64,000 nt of DNA, from assembly GCA_037043015.1 (NCBI GenBank), contig CM073330.1, positions 1,451,263 through 1,515,262 on the forward strand, given 5' to 3'. Below, piece by piece: positions 1 to 11,838 of the stretch. This DNA comes from Bryum argenteum (Eukaryota; Streptophyta; Bryopsida; Bryales; Bryaceae). The notes under the pieces are model-generated. The model worked only from the letters and a program-made list of their open reading frames with translations. It was not told where the DNA came from and did not search any database. Every line of letters starts with the position of its first letter. Positions within the stretch are counted from its first letter, which is position 1. A program made the translations under genes and the position numbers.

Positions 1-786
1 AAAGCACGAAGTCGATGAGATGTAAGTGGAGTATACCTCCAAGTGCCCATCTGTGACTAGTTGCATTGGCGTGAAGAAACTTAGGGTGAACCCTAACGTG
101 GTCAATGCCTCCTGAATGCATGAAACACAAAGGTGATTAAATAATGTCGCTTCTCATGCCGGTGATCATGTTTTGACAGTATATACATTGCTTCCTGTGG
201 ACATGAATGCCGCCCCTGGGGCATAAACCTCCAATACATACTCTTCAATGAACATACACGGGGTCATTTGAGCAGCACTCTCTCCATCGCTATCCCTACT
301 CATGTTTTCAGCAGAGCAACGCTCACTGGAGAATACCCGCTAATAAACGAGAAATACTCGTGCAAAGGAAAAAGAATGTCCACCTCCTTGTTGCATTGCA
401 ACGGCAGGCTGGCCTTCATAGTCTCCAGCTTTCCAGAACTGCTTGCAACTGGTGCGAGTGCGCACAGAATCCTCCTCTACAGAAGGTTGGGGGAAAAAGG
501 GCAATGCAATCGGTGAAGCACTTTTAACTTCATGTTCTAAATCTTTTTGCGCCTGATTTTTCAAGTTTTCGTACCCCCATGCTGCGTTCAGTCGCAAATC
601 ATGCACAGGCTCTAGCTTCTGCTTCTTCTGCAAAAACCCTGCGCCCCATGGGCTTTCCGATGGACTCTCTCTTTTACCATGTTGCTCCTCCCCCTCTCGG
701 GGCTCATCACTGTTGGTACTGCTAGAACTCAGCTCATACACATCGTCTGTCTCTTCTTCCCTCTTCACAGCCCCCGGTGCAGACAT
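1..786 (-). CDS. MORC-family GHKL ATPase, 5' part only (exons 1-2), runs off the left edge
   Basis: Paralogue of the complete MORC gene at 55.6-61.9 kb. Exon 1 is 384-786: the ATG is at 784-786, it encodes 134 codons plus one base, and it ends at a GT donor after a Gln-Gly-Gly stretch. Exon 2 is 37-111; it encodes the hallmark block with HVRVHPKF, HANATSH and RWALG that starts the ATPase domain of plant MORC proteins. Bases 1-36 are the start of intron 2. The N-terminus has the same acidic/Ser-rich leader (KREEETDDVYELSSSS) and the CKQFWKAGDYEG motif as the other copy, with scattered substitutions and small in-frame indels. Plant MORCs are nuclear ATPases acting in gene silencing and immunity. 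Nothing seen here is broken, but most of the gene is outside the window, so it could be intact or truncated. Confidence 0.88.
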
Positions 787-1915
787 TGCTGCACCTTATA
801 TCTTTCTGTCAGTAGTGTGTGCAGCAGGAGACGGACCTGAACATTGTTTGCTACAGAGCACTATTTCGTATGCTCCCGACCGTTACATCCCTCAAAGTAT
901 TAATATTTAAAAAAGAAACTGCGTCGTTCTTCTTAAGTCCGCTACTTAATGTAATCAGCGTACTGCAATGCCCTCCCATCAACTTCTTCTCGATTCCACA
1001 GCTTAACGTACTCAAACATCCGTCCGCTTTAACTCCTACCAAACCTGGAAACTAAAATTCCACCGATCGCCACTCGCACCAAATTGGTCCTATACAACAG
1101 TATCCAGTTCCCCGAAACCAGAAAACTAAAACCCGAATCAAGTCCCGGTCGCAACTTCAAAAAATCTGGAGTATCACAAAGTACGAGCGTTCCAGCATTG
1201 CTAGTCAAAGAAGTCACTTAAAAACGCCAGCCATTCAACAGTCTTGATCAGTACACCGTCGGCACGATAAAGTAAAACGCCCCGGCAGTCAGCACAGCCA
1301 ATTCACCACCTTCAGCTCGTCATCAACCTGCTAACTACGACTGGAATCTACACGACACCTTTCACACCCCGAACGCTTCGAAACAAACGAACCGTACAGT
1401 TACTCTCTTTTTCTTCTGAATCGAATCACATGCAGCAGGTGCGACATTTGGAGCATCTCTACACCAGCGTTCCACAGCCTCTAATGAACCTGGACCGGAA
1501 AATGAACGGTACGTAAGGGCTCGGGTCCAAGAAAACAAAGTTCCTGAGCGTGAACTGAAGCAGCGAAATCGTGCGAAGGAGCAATAACTAAGCCTCATGC
1601 GGGAGTATTGTGTGCAAACTTGTTCGAAACCCTGGTCGTGGCGTAACTGCTACGATACGGCACCATATCGGCCACGGAAAAGCTCGGAAGATGCACCGGA
1701 ACGAGCTCTTTCCGGTCGTGACGGTCTATCAATCCGCAACTACGAGGAAAACGGCCTAAATTTCCACCCCGTTCGTGATCGGACTACTGTGTTGTCAAGA
1801 GTTTTTGTCTGTTTTGTTCAGGTGGTCCTTCTCGAGGTTTAGTGAAGGGGGAAGACAGTGTTCCCGTGCATGTTCCCCACCTGCCCCGTACTAGTTCCCA
1901 ACTGCCGCTGCTAAA
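787..1915 (-). promoter_or_regulatory. Upstream region of the left MORC gene, conserved with the other copy
   Basis: The sequence upstream of the start codon resembles 61914-63050 in patches over about 1.1 kb. The strongest block is 1638-1663, identical over 26 bases to 62784-62809 and at nearly the same distance from the start codon (about 852 and 871 bases). The similarity fades near 1915. It probably holds promoter and 5' UTR. No protein was recognised in its short ORFs. Confidence 0.6.
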
Positions 1916-3474
1916 ATGCATGGAGAGTGTTGAGGTTTCGAATGGCTTTCATGTGACACATTCATGTGCTAAGAAAGAGCGTGGGCAATTTAATGATATC
2001 AACTTACCTACTATTATGAGGAAAGCTTTTAAAATTTTGTTTTACACCAAGAATGGTAATGGTTGTAGATGTCATCCAGAAAAAGTATTAAAAGAGTATT
2101 TTGTAATGGAACTATAGACTTTATAAAGTGTCTCCAAATATTCAGCTTATCTAGTATTTCATTAAAGGTTGAGCGAGGAGGTTGGTTGAGAGCACGTAGC
2201 AATCATCAGATTTCAAATTCGAAAGGAGTTATGGTGACAGTTTGAACTATCACGTCTTCGGTTCAAACCACTCGACCGCCAGACTAACGAATAACTCAAG
2301 AGACGTGACACTTTGAACTATCGAGTGTCTATTTCAAGGAAGTCAACAAGGACAACTAGTCAACGTGATAGTTTGAGTTCTTGCGCCTTTAATGAGGGAC
2401 TTAGTGAGGATAATCAACAATCGCCTATACAATACTAATTGAACCACCCTCACAGATCACCAAGAACTTAAACTGAAAAAAATCTTTCAAGTGTCTTTGA
2501 TTTGGTTTTGAACATATATCATGACTATAAATGTAGAGTTTCATCTATTTCTGTATCGCAGATGTGTTCCATTAAGAAAAATTGCTTATCTTAAATCTTG
2601 TCACTCACAACTTTTTGAACTGATCAAAATTGAATCACCAAACAACATTAGTCTGGACAATATGAATCCAAGCATACTCTTGGTATAATACAAATACACA
2701 TGTATCTTACATTCACATGCATACATACCCGTATAAGACTTTTCCTTTTTTTGGGATAAAAACCAAACTAATCTCCTATCTCATTATGATTCATAGTCAA
2801 CTCCACCAAAATCCAAAATGCATGATCAAACTCTGTAAATCCATTTAATCAAAAATGCACATAATATGCCATGTCTATCATGTGTGTATTGGAGAATAGG
2901 AAAGACCATGTTCACCATCCATGTTTCTCAAAGAATATGATTGTGGACTATGATACATCAAGACCCAGAGTGATTTCTCACCTCACAAGTCAACTATCAG
3001 AAAGAGCATACAGTATATCATATGATGGGGGCAGTGGCTCCGAATTTTAAATGAATTTCCAAGAGGCCCGATTTCCAGTGAAAAAAGTAAATGTAGGGGG
3101 AATGTACTGCAGGGTGCAAATTCCGGTTGAGCTAATGAATGTGATTTATCCAATGTTATAACGTACAGGCCCCAGTTGTGGTCATGGACGAATGGGCCGT
3201 GGGGCCATAGCCACGGTGAATGATTTTTGCATGATTTTCATGACGTTCGGCTTGTGATGATGTCGGTGATACGACATGGCATGGTTGCATTTGGACGTTG
3301 TTCCACACATGGAAGTAGTTTATGTGATGAATTCAAGATGGTACTAAATCTTTTGCAATATGGTGTGGAGGGTAAAATTTTCTCTCCCCTTGTTCATTCA
3401 GATGCATGTAGAAGAGATTTTTTTTAAAAATAAAATAAAATAAAATAAAAATAAACAAATAAAAATTGCTTAGA
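1916..3474. other. AT-rich spacer with a degenerate short repeat
   Basis: No gene recognised. Around 2230-2380 a motif like GTGACAGTTTGAACTATC recurs three times imperfectly. The segment at about 3427-3465 is an A-rich simple repeat of the AAATA type. Confidence 0.5.
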
Positions 3475-3802
3475 TTGGAATAACAAAACTTTCAAGGATC
3501 ATTTGGCTATGGTAACTTGTAATAAACAGTTGCAAGTAAAATTTGCCAGAATTCTCTTGTTAGTTGAGATAATAAGATGTCAATGTGTAAGTACAACAAC
3601 TTGTGAAAGAGCTTCCTCAATTCAAAATATCATCAAAATAAAACATAGAAATAGGTTAGGCACAAAACACCTTGATGTTGTTTTAAGAGTTGCTTTGGAA
3701 GGGCCACAAGATGATTATGATCATATTTTGGGGAAGGCCATGGAGTTGTGGAAAAATAACTGCAAAGTGGAGGTGAAAATGGTAAATTCACATGATTTTT
3801 GA
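3475..3802 (+). pseudogene. hAT transposase C-terminal (dimerisation) fragment
   Basis: An open frame at 3503-3802 gives 99 residues resembling the hAT-family C-terminal dimerisation region: a hydrophobic helix (ARILLLVEII), then VSTTTCERASSIQNIIKIKH and RNRLGTKHLDVVL, followed by an acidic tail. The pattern CER-x-SS-x-x-x-IK-x-x-x-RNRL is typical of hAT proteins of the ZNF862-like type. No other part of a transposase (zinc finger, catalytic core) was seen upstream, so this is a solitary fragment of an old DNA transposon. A domesticated short protein cannot be excluded, but nothing supports it. Confidence 0.65.
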
Positions 3803-6800
3803 TGTTGTATTTCAAAAAAATAAAATCATAATTATGCATTCAAATTATTTTAGGTTTTTTTTATCCAAACTTAAGGGGAATCCTTGGCCTTCAAATGGGA
3901 AGGGTTCATATCCTGCCAAGAATGAGTTTGTCTTTATACTGTAGTTAATTTAGATTTTTACTGCTACTGTTTTTGAGTATTTACTACAGCTGAATCGAAA
4001 TTTGGTATGGCAGATTTTTGGCTGATTGGTTTAGAAACATTGTGGAAATGTAGCCGAAATAATGTTATAAACTAGATGGATTACATAAGTTACAGTCACA
4101 ACCGAATGAACATCAAAAATTACCGAATGCGTGTGGGAAACCTATTTTGCCTAAAATCTCCCCGAACACTGCCTTCGACCCAGAAGTGCTGCACTGCTGA
4201 TCTCATCTGGGACGGCTGCTCAAAAGTAAATGCACGAAAGAGGCCCAGATCTCATAAAGGCCTGCACTCTGAGATTTTAGAATGATAATAAGCTGGACGG
4301 ATCTTTTTGAATCAACGAATTCGGTTTAGTTGGGATTTGGGAAGCCAGTAGAAGTCAAAATTAGGGGATACACAATCAGCACGTGGTACACCTACTTGTG
4401 GGGCCCAAGAATGTTTGTCTTTCTTGCCAAAACATCCATATGTCTGCCCACTGCAGGAGCACAATAGCCCATTTCTGTCACAAACGACGATGCGGAGTAA
4501 ATAAGATGAAAAACAATAAATGAGTACATCTCCTTATACACCGACCTACCCAATCTCTGAAGTTGTGCAATGCACGGCAAACTGTTTGGCACGCTTCGAG
4601 GAGGACCTCAAGAACCTAGATAGACTCTGGACGATGCACTTTAGACGGGGAGAAGAACAGAAAACATAAAACAGAGGAGTCGAGATCACATTGGTTGAAA
4701 GTGTTACATTCGCTTTGGACCATTTGTTTCTCTGGTGGATGGACTGCAAGTCTGCAGCAACATCTTATCACACTCGTCAGCCAGGTGAGGTAGGAAAAAA
4801 AGAACTGGTCGACAAATATGGGAAGGAGTGTTCCATGTGATCAGGCATCATCAATGCGGCCGATTGACCAGATCTTTCACACGACTTGAGTCGTACAGGG
4901 GCACAGGAGGTTGTTTCTGCGCTATCGTACTCCGGCAGCATCATCATCGCAGGTTTCTTCAATCAGTACCAGAGGAGGTAATTAAATTCCACCGCTTTCA
5001 TCCTTTTGCCTGGTACTGCCCATAGCCATCGAAGTAGGTGAGCTGGAATGAAGTGCAACTTAGCCTCGTCACAGGATAAGAGGAAGACGTAGTCTGTGGA
5101 GGTGGCCAACATGCACACACAATGTCAAGAATTAATGCAAGGCAGGAGGTTCTCGCATCATTTGACTTGCAGAACGTCAGTTGCGTACCAGAGACGGGAT
5201 ATAAGTTAGCTTCGTGTGAACGACATTTTACTGGAATAAGTCAGGGCACTCGGGAATCCTGTAAGTACAATATTCACCACCGATGCAATTCAAGGGCCAT
5301 TTGCATATGTGCCATATTCGACTTAAATAAGGCCTATGGTTACTATTTGTCAGTAAGACTCTGTCACTGGAATGAGTGAGTATGATGGAGACCGCAGGTC
5401 CCTCATCAACATGTAGCTTTTCTAAAATTGGATTTAGATGGAAAAACAGCAGTGTTCGGAGAGCAATCGGTGAGAATTGTGGCACTCTGGCCACCTTATG
5501 AACGCTTTAAACTCGGCGAATGTTCACGTGCGCCTTACCCATGGCAGCAGAGCGCGCTCTCTCGATTGTCCATAGAATGCAAAGTGTAGCCGATCTTCCC
5601 GGTTCGCCATCCGCAATTCATGCAAATTATCGGTGCACAAAAAGTTACGTTAGCTCTTTGACCATCCCAACCAGTAACCTAGAATCCCTCAAGCTGCTTT
5701 CAGAAAGCGATGCAGCTTCGGAATCCTTTGTTTGTGCTTCGAGTCCAACACGACAGTATATCCTTGCATCAACTACTTTTACAATTGAGAAGTCATTCAC
5801 TGTCCCCTGAGGTCCGTGACCCCTATCTGCCTTTCCTATCCAAGTAGAGTATTGTTTCACGTCAGTTGTTTTCTGTGAGCAATAATTGTGCACGATACCG
5901 AATCTGAGTTCTTAATGATATTCACAGATTGCTCACGGTAAACGTGTGATGCAAGCAGCCGGAAAGAAATACGGTTTCGTTATCAGTTGGTCCTTTCCTG
6001 TTTGCGCCAGGTAGGTTGAGACGTCGATACATAACACACTTTATTATCGGGATGCACACTGTAGAAAATCATGTCAGTCGATTTCAACTTGTACGAACAA
6101 GATTTTGGCAGGAATACACTGTTACTTAGACGTTTGCTTGAATATGCGGATTACTGTACATTTTGATCACTGTACAAGATAACGATGACTATTTCTTGGT
6201 ACTTAAGGCTTTCTGGCTGTCAGTCCAGGTCAAAGGGATAGCATATGCACAACGCTTCGTTGACATCGAATGCCTCGTGGAAATCTTCTCGATCAGTCGG
6301 TCTTTCTGAAATACTACAGTGCTGTAAACAAGATTCTTGGAGTTGATAACCTAATTTTGGCAAAGACACCAGTACCTTGCCGAGCCATTTTCTTATTCAA
6401 AGACAAGTGGCTCTCTCATCACCCTTACATTTCTTTTCTTTCTCGATCTGTTCCATTCTCGGGATGCTTGGTCGTTCAGGCGGTACTCATCACGTGTTCT
6501 TCGCACAAAGAGCATAGTCTGAAGGTGTTTTCTGTTTGTTTCATTTTGACTGCTCAATTGAACCGAAGAGGACTCTTAACAGAATACATATAATATTTTA
6601 TTCATCAAAGTTCTGTCATGCACGCATCAGGTCGTACATTGAGTGGAGGCTTCACTGACCTGGCGCAAGTCGATTTTCTGTTGTTGGGAAGCGATTTTTA
6701 GGACAAGTGACGTGATGCTGGCACGGTAGAGGTCGGTCCAATGGTTGGATAGTTTGATCACAGAAGGTTCTAAAACCTCAGATAATCAGAAACATTTTGC

Positions 6801-7514
6801 ACTTCGAAGTACTTCACCTTGTTGAAGTGCTGTCTTTTCCGAGTATAGCACACGTGCCTGATACAAAATAGCTTCATTCAATGACAAACTACTCGGTCTT
6901 CCTGTCTCAGATAGCAACACAGTGGTTCAAAACATAATGAAACATTAAGATTGACAAATTCTAGCAATAATTTTGCGATGTTAATGCTGCGTTCTCATTT
7001 TGATTCGCTCCCGAGGTTTGCCGATTATCGACGTCCACATGGTCACTTGACACGGAAAACTGAGTTCGGCTAATGTCATTGTGCGGTACTGTATGAAACT
7101 CTTAATAATCAGAATCAGTGTACATGTCACATAGTAGTTAAATCTCGAACGAAAAAGAAGAGACTCCGGACTTTCACCAATATATTCTGAATGAAAGTCT
7201 CTCAATTCACTTCGAAGCACATGTAACATCATACTTGTTTCTAGACATGAACACCTTTGATAGAATGGCAATACCACGTCCTGCGTAAGGTTCGAATCTT
7301 AGGATTTTTATGACCAGATCTCTCAGAGAAGGAGCTTATACTCAGAGTAATGGCAAGCAAGAGGAATAAATCCCTCCTTTGAGAGGTCTGGTCATACAAA
7401 GTGATTGGCAGAGAAATATTAAAGCGCCGCGACCGCAAGACAACTCACAGCTAGGTCCTGCATTATGCTAGTCCCTCATTACTGCTCTTAGAGTGATTAA
7501 TAGAACTGATGGAA
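3803..7514. other. Mixed-composition region, no gene assigned
   Basis: Base composition is less AT-rich than in the transposon-filled spacers, and there are several open frames of 60-107 codons on both strands (for example 5520-5810, 5645-5893 and 6270-6593). None resembles a family I recognise, and I could not assemble a convincing exon set. It may hold a non-coding transcript, a decayed gene or scattered exons. Confidence 0.4.
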
Positions 7515-8700
7515 TAACTCAATGCGTCAAGCACCAGCCAACAAATTCAAAACGGGCGGGAAAAGTTTGTAGCAATTTCAAAGCAGCGGTAATGTTGTCA
7601 CTGCAGTTTCATATCAGAGATCGAATCTGTCAGCAAACTATAATTTGAATCTTCCATCAACGTATCTTGATCCTAACTTTCAGACGGAGATTTCAAACTT
7701 GTCTCGTATACTTAACTTCGAGACATCAATTTGCAGAAATTCGCAGAATCATAGATCAGATTTTAGAGATCTTTACGAAATAAGCTCTCATTGAACGAAA
7801 CCGAATGCAGTTCCTTCAATTGCAGTCTCATGGCAATGTATGCAGTCTGACATTGAAAATGAAGCGAGGAATCAAGCAATTACAAAACTCCATAGTAACA
7901 TGATGGATAAACTTAATGTCTCGAGCACCAGGCAAAAAATTCAGAACAGGCGGGAAATTGTGCAACAATTTCAAGCAGCGATAATTTTGTCACTGACGTT
8001 TCATACAAGAAATTCAATCTGTCTGTAAATCATAACATGAATATATGTTTACCGATCCTAACTTCTAAAACGCGAATTTCAAACTCGCCTTATGTCTTCT
8101 ACTTCGGGACAACAATTTCTGCCACTCACTAAAGACACATGATCGCAAGCGTCGTCACGATCGTTAAGCGTCCTCGATGGCTATGGCGGTGACAAGCTCT
8201 GAAATGTTTGAAATTCACCTTGATAGAAGAGATTTGCAGGATTGTACATCAAACGTTACGAATTATTCACACAATTAACGAAATCGAATGCCTCTAGATG
8301 CAGTCTCATGACGATATATGCAGTCCGACGTTGAAAATGAAACGAGGAATCATGCAATCGCGAAGTTCCTTAGTTCAGCGATGGACAAACTGAATGCCTC
8401 GAGCACCAGGCAACAAATTCGAAACAGGCGGGAAAAATGTGCAACAAATTCAAGACAGCGGTGGTGTTGTCACTCAAGTTTCACATCAGAGAGTGAATGT
8501 GTCAGCAAAGTATTAATTGAATCTTCCATCACTGAGCACCGATCCAGACAAATTTGAAACTTACCTTCAGGGCATCAATTCGAGCCACTCACTAAAGACA
8601 TCTTCGCAAACGTCGTCTGAAACAAGACGCGCGTCCTCCATGGCTATGGCAGTGACAAGCTCTGGAATGTTCAGAACGAACGTCCGCGCCAAAATTGTGG
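7515..8700. repeat. Degenerate tandem repeat, unit about 470 bp
   Basis: Three diverged units are visible. Units 2 (about 7797-8277) and 3 (about 8278-8700) align along most of their length; unit 1 (about 7515-7796) shares the part starting near a segment ending in AGGCGGGAAA. Units 2 and 3 each open a small reading frame at the same place (7840 and 8318) starting MQSD-(I/V)-ENE and reading through NRRE before the frames diverge. No known family is recognised. Confidence 0.6.
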
Positions 8701-8988
8701 GATGAGAACTATGCAGTTGTCTGTTGAGGTAAAAGCAACGAATTGGTGCATGCTTCATCATGCTTCTAATATTTGGTTCCAGTAAAAAATAAATTATAAT
8801 GAATTGTTTCAATGTCTCTACGTCGGAGAAAAAGGTTGGTTATAGAGGTTAAGGGTATGTAGCGTAGTAGTAGTAGTAAAGGATTACTCTATGGATACAA
8901 GTATAGTGAGATTACCTTTATTTTACATGTTCTCTAAAAAGATATGGTGGAGAAAAGGAAAGTTGAATCTTTGTCACGAACAAATCCA

Positions 8989-9403
8989 GGGTAAACATTA
9001 CGGGTTACTTACCATGTTCATTTATGATTAATTGAAACAGCAAGTTGAGTGTGTTCTTTTGTCATATTCCCTGACAATTTAATCTTAGCATGGGCCTATT
9101 CCATTAGTTCCCATAGCCCCAAAGTACATTTTCTTTCGTCTTCTTCTTTCTAAATCTAAATTCAATTTTTTTATACTTCATACTCATTTATTGAGTGGAG
9201 AGGTTGTAGGGAAAGAAAAAAGTTGAATCTAGATCTAGAAAGAAAAAGAAGACGAAAGAAAATGTACTTTGGGGACTATGGGAACTAGTGGAATGGGCCC
9301 ATGCTAAGATTAAATTGTCAGTGAATATGACAAAAGAACACACTCAACTTGTTATTTTAATTAATCATAAACGAACATGGTAAGTGACCCGTAATGTTCA
9401 CCC
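8989..9403. repeat. Long inverted repeat (fold-back element)
   Basis: Bases from about 8989 to 9170 are nearly the reverse complement of about 9215-9403, with a short centre. The outer ends read GGGTAAACATTACGGG on the left and its complement on the right. Transcription would give a hairpin with arms of about 180 bp. It looks like a fold-back MITE. The arms differ at few positions, so the event is fairly young. Target-site duplications were not certain. Confidence 0.85.
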
Positions 9404-9441
9404 TAAAAAGTGACCCTTCAAAAAATATGGGTAGCCACTCT

Positions 9442-9546
9442 GAAATTATGAGGTCGAGTCTCATGTGAATTATGGGATCGAGTCTCACATGTGAATTATG
9501 GGATCGAGTCTCACATGTGAATTATGGGGACGGGTCTCACATGTGA
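9442..9546. repeat. Minisatellite, about 26-bp unit, four copies
   Basis: The unit GAATTATGGGATCGAGTCTC plus ACATGT repeats about four times with few changes, immediately beside the fold-back element. Confidence 0.85.
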
Positions 9547-10186
9547 GTGCGCCCTAAGTAAGGAGCACGGCTTTCGCTCAGGGTCTTGTACAGCAGCTGC
9601 TTACGAGCCGCCCACGTTCGATGTGGGATATATCGGGACAGCCTTCATTAGCCACACGAGCCCCTGTTACCATAGTTGCTTCTGCTGATACTCTCCAGAG
9701 GCACTTACATTTCGAAAAGAGCTCGACATCAGTACTCGCAACGTTGTCCGCCTTATGACTTTTGTGAAGTTTCACATGCACTGCTCTTTACCCAACCTAG
9801 TGTTTGAGCCCATTGAGCTGACTAATATTTCAGAATATGATCACTCAAATTCGGCAATTCAGTCGGAGACACGTTCTTCAATCCATGACTCATCTTCATC
9901 TTCTTTTAGGGTTTCAGCCTGCTGAGATCATATCTTCTGAGTGTTCTTAACGAAGAATCTCGTGGAGAGCTTAATATTACCTCGAGGATGAATATAGCTG
10001 AAGCTGAAGATCCATCCGAATGAGGCCCTCCGCAGTGTCTGCATATCTGCAAATTAGTCTGGTGCAATTCTAGGTCATGCAGGATGGTACATGAGCGTTT
10101 GATTCTGACCGTCGACACATGAATTTTGAGAATGTAGGATTTACTGTGAATTCGACGGTTGTCATTTGATACTTCCGTCGGGTGAG
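9547..10186. other. Upstream region of the TilS-like gene
   Basis: No coding exon recognised. It presumably includes the promoter and 5' UTR of the gene starting at 10187. A short minus-strand open frame at 9578-9781 has no recognised similarity. Confidence 0.4.
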
Positions 10187-11479
10187 ATGTTGGGGCTTAC
10201 AGTAGAGGCGAGGATGTTCATCCCATCATTAAACTTCAGCACTTCAGCTACGCCTCAGCTTGCAGTGGGGAGGCAAGCTCTCGGGAGGAGAAGACCATTG
10301 TTGGCCAATGCGGGAGGGGAAGGAGGAGGAAAATCAATAGACTGGTCGACGCTGTCAGAAAGCATCTCTAATCGCGAGTCTTCAGAGGAATCCAAATCAA
10401 AAATCAAGCGGAGCTTCAACCAAAGACTATCCAAAACGATTCGCGATCAAAACCTCTTTCGTCCAGGCGAGAAAATCCTCATTGCAGTTTCAGGAGGACA
10501 GGACTCCGTCTGCCTTCTTCACATGCTAGCGAATCTTTGCTCGCAGTGGGACTGGGCGCTTTCCGTTGCGTATTGCGACCACCAATGGTCATCTTCCTCA
10601 CAAAGCCAAGGCTCGCATGTCTCGCAGATTGCAGCTAGTCTGGGATTGAGCTACTACCAAGCAGTGACAACGTCCCCTGTTCCCGGTGAGAGCCTCGCGC
10701 GCACATGGCGATACGGCGCCCTGCAACGCATTGCGCTTCGGCATGGATGCAACTCCATTGTTACTGCGCACACTGCGAGCGACCGTGTAGAAACGCTTCT
10801 TTACAACCTCTTTCGCGGCTCCGGGCTCCACGGGCTGCAATCGTTGACATGGAAACGAGCGTTATCTACGAAGCTGTCGTTGTCTTACCGAAGTGCGTTC
10901 GCGGCCAGCGAGGTCGTTGCTGCAGTTGAAGGGGATGATGCGATCAGAAGCTCCGACGAGATTGCGCTTGTAAGGCCGCTTCTAGGGTTTACAAGGACAG
11001 AGCTTCGGGAGTATTGTGACCTTTTGGAGTTGCCGTTGTGGCCTGACGCTTCTAATATGTCGCTAGAGATTGACCGCAATCGTATTCGCCACGAGCTTCT
11101 TCCATACTTGCGGGAGAATTTTAACGACTCCGTTGACAAATCCCTAGCTCGTTGCGCGGAGATTCTTCACGCGGAGCAACAGTATCTTGATGGCGTATGT
11201 GAGAGCATCTTGAGGAAGGCGGAGTCGGAGGACGGCGATGGCGGAAGGAAACTCGATGTCGAGATTGTTCAATCGCTGCCGGTGGCCTTACAACGCCGCG
11301 TTTTGAAGCAATTTGTTGAGCGATTCACTGGTAGGGGTTTAGGTTTTGATCACGTGGAACGCTTGCGAGCTTCGTATTCCCTCTCCTCTGATTCACCAAG
11401 CGCTGTGAACCTTGCTGTGCCGGGGCATGCCACAGTACGAGTGATGAAATCGTGCTTCCACCTGACGCGATCAAAGTAG
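10187..11479 (+). CDS. tRNA(Ile)-lysidine synthase-like protein (TilS/RSY3 type), organellar
   Basis: An intronless frame of 430 codons from the first ATG; the frame is open to an upstream TTG at 10166, and a second ATG lies at 10214. The first 90 or so residues are rich in Ser, Arg and Ala, like a plastid or mitochondrial transit peptide. The PP-loop ATP-binding motif SGGQDS is at about residues 102-107. It is followed by the Asp-His block (YCDHQW), ESLARTWRYGALQRIA, the TAHTASDRVETLL block, and the LVRPLLGFTRTEL and RNRIRHELLPYL blocks, all in TilS order. TilS makes lysidine at the wobble C of tRNA-Ile(CAU) so that it reads AUA. In Arabidopsis the nuclear homologue is RSY3, needed for plastid function and embryo development. 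Length fits. Function in plastids is inferred from the family. Confidence 0.9.
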   Translation: MLGLTVEARMFIPSLNFSTSATPQLAVGRQALGRRRPLLANAGGEGGGKSIDWSTLSESISNRESSEESKSKIKRSFNQRLSKTIRDQNLFRPGEKILIAVSGGQDSVCLLHMLANLCSQWDWALSVAYCDHQWSSSSQSQGSHVSQIAASLGLSYYQAVTTSPVPGESLARTWRYGALQRIALRHGCNSIVTAHTASDRVETLLYNLFRGSGLHGLQSLTWKRALSTKLSLSYRSAFAASEVVAAVEGDDAIRSSDEIALVRPLLGFTRTELREYCDLLELPLWPDASNMSLEIDRNRIRHELLPYLRENFNDSVDKSLARCAEILHAEQQYLDGVCESILRKAESEDGDGGRKLDVEIVQSLPVALQRRVLKQFVERFTGRGLGFDHVERLRASYSLSSDSPSAVNLAVPGHATVRVMKSCFHLTRSK

Positions 11480-11515
11480 TGTAAATCAATCACGATTTGG
11501 AGATAAGACCATGAG

Positions 11516-11720
11516 ATTCTCTTGAAGAAGGCGGAGACAGAGAGAACAGCTGCAGAAGGAAACTCGACATCGAGATTGTGCAATCGCTGCCGACAGAGCC
11601 TTAGGTTCTGATCACGTGGAACGCTTGCGGGCTTTCGCAGATTCTCCTAGCGCTGTGAGCCTGGGTTTGCCACAGTGCGAGTACTGAAATCGTGCTTCCA
11701 CCTGACACGATCAAATCAAG
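11516..11720 (+). pseudogene. Decayed tandem copy of the TilS-like gene 3' end
   Basis: This stretch repeats the last ~270 bases of the TilS-like gene (from about 11205) with substitutions and an internal deletion of roughly 60 bases. Matching blocks include GGAAGGAAACTCGA, TCACGTGGAACGCTTGCG and ATCGTGCTTCCACCTGAC. There is no promoter or start, so it is a 3' fragment only. Confidence 0.88.
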
Positions 11721-11746
11721 ATGGTGAGAGCTAAGATGGTTGAGAA

Positions 11747-11838
11747 TGGCCAGCGATGGAAGGAGGCACGACATCAAGATTATGCAATTTCAGGGCAACT
11801 AGATATCGAAAACGTGCCTCCACATCAAATCAAATTGT
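11747..11838 (+). pseudogene. Possible second, more decayed copy of the same 3' end
   Basis: Shorter and more diverged: GGAAGGAGGCACGACATCAA corresponds to GGAAGGAAACTCGACATCGA in the copy before it, and a CGTGCCTCCACATCAAATCA segment to the final coding bases. This suggests more than one local duplication. Confidence 0.5.

Noticed and set aside
10166-10186. TTG at 10166 as the TilS start codon
   Set aside because: Plant nuclear genes normally start at ATG; the first in-frame ATG is 10187 and still leaves a plausible transit peptide.
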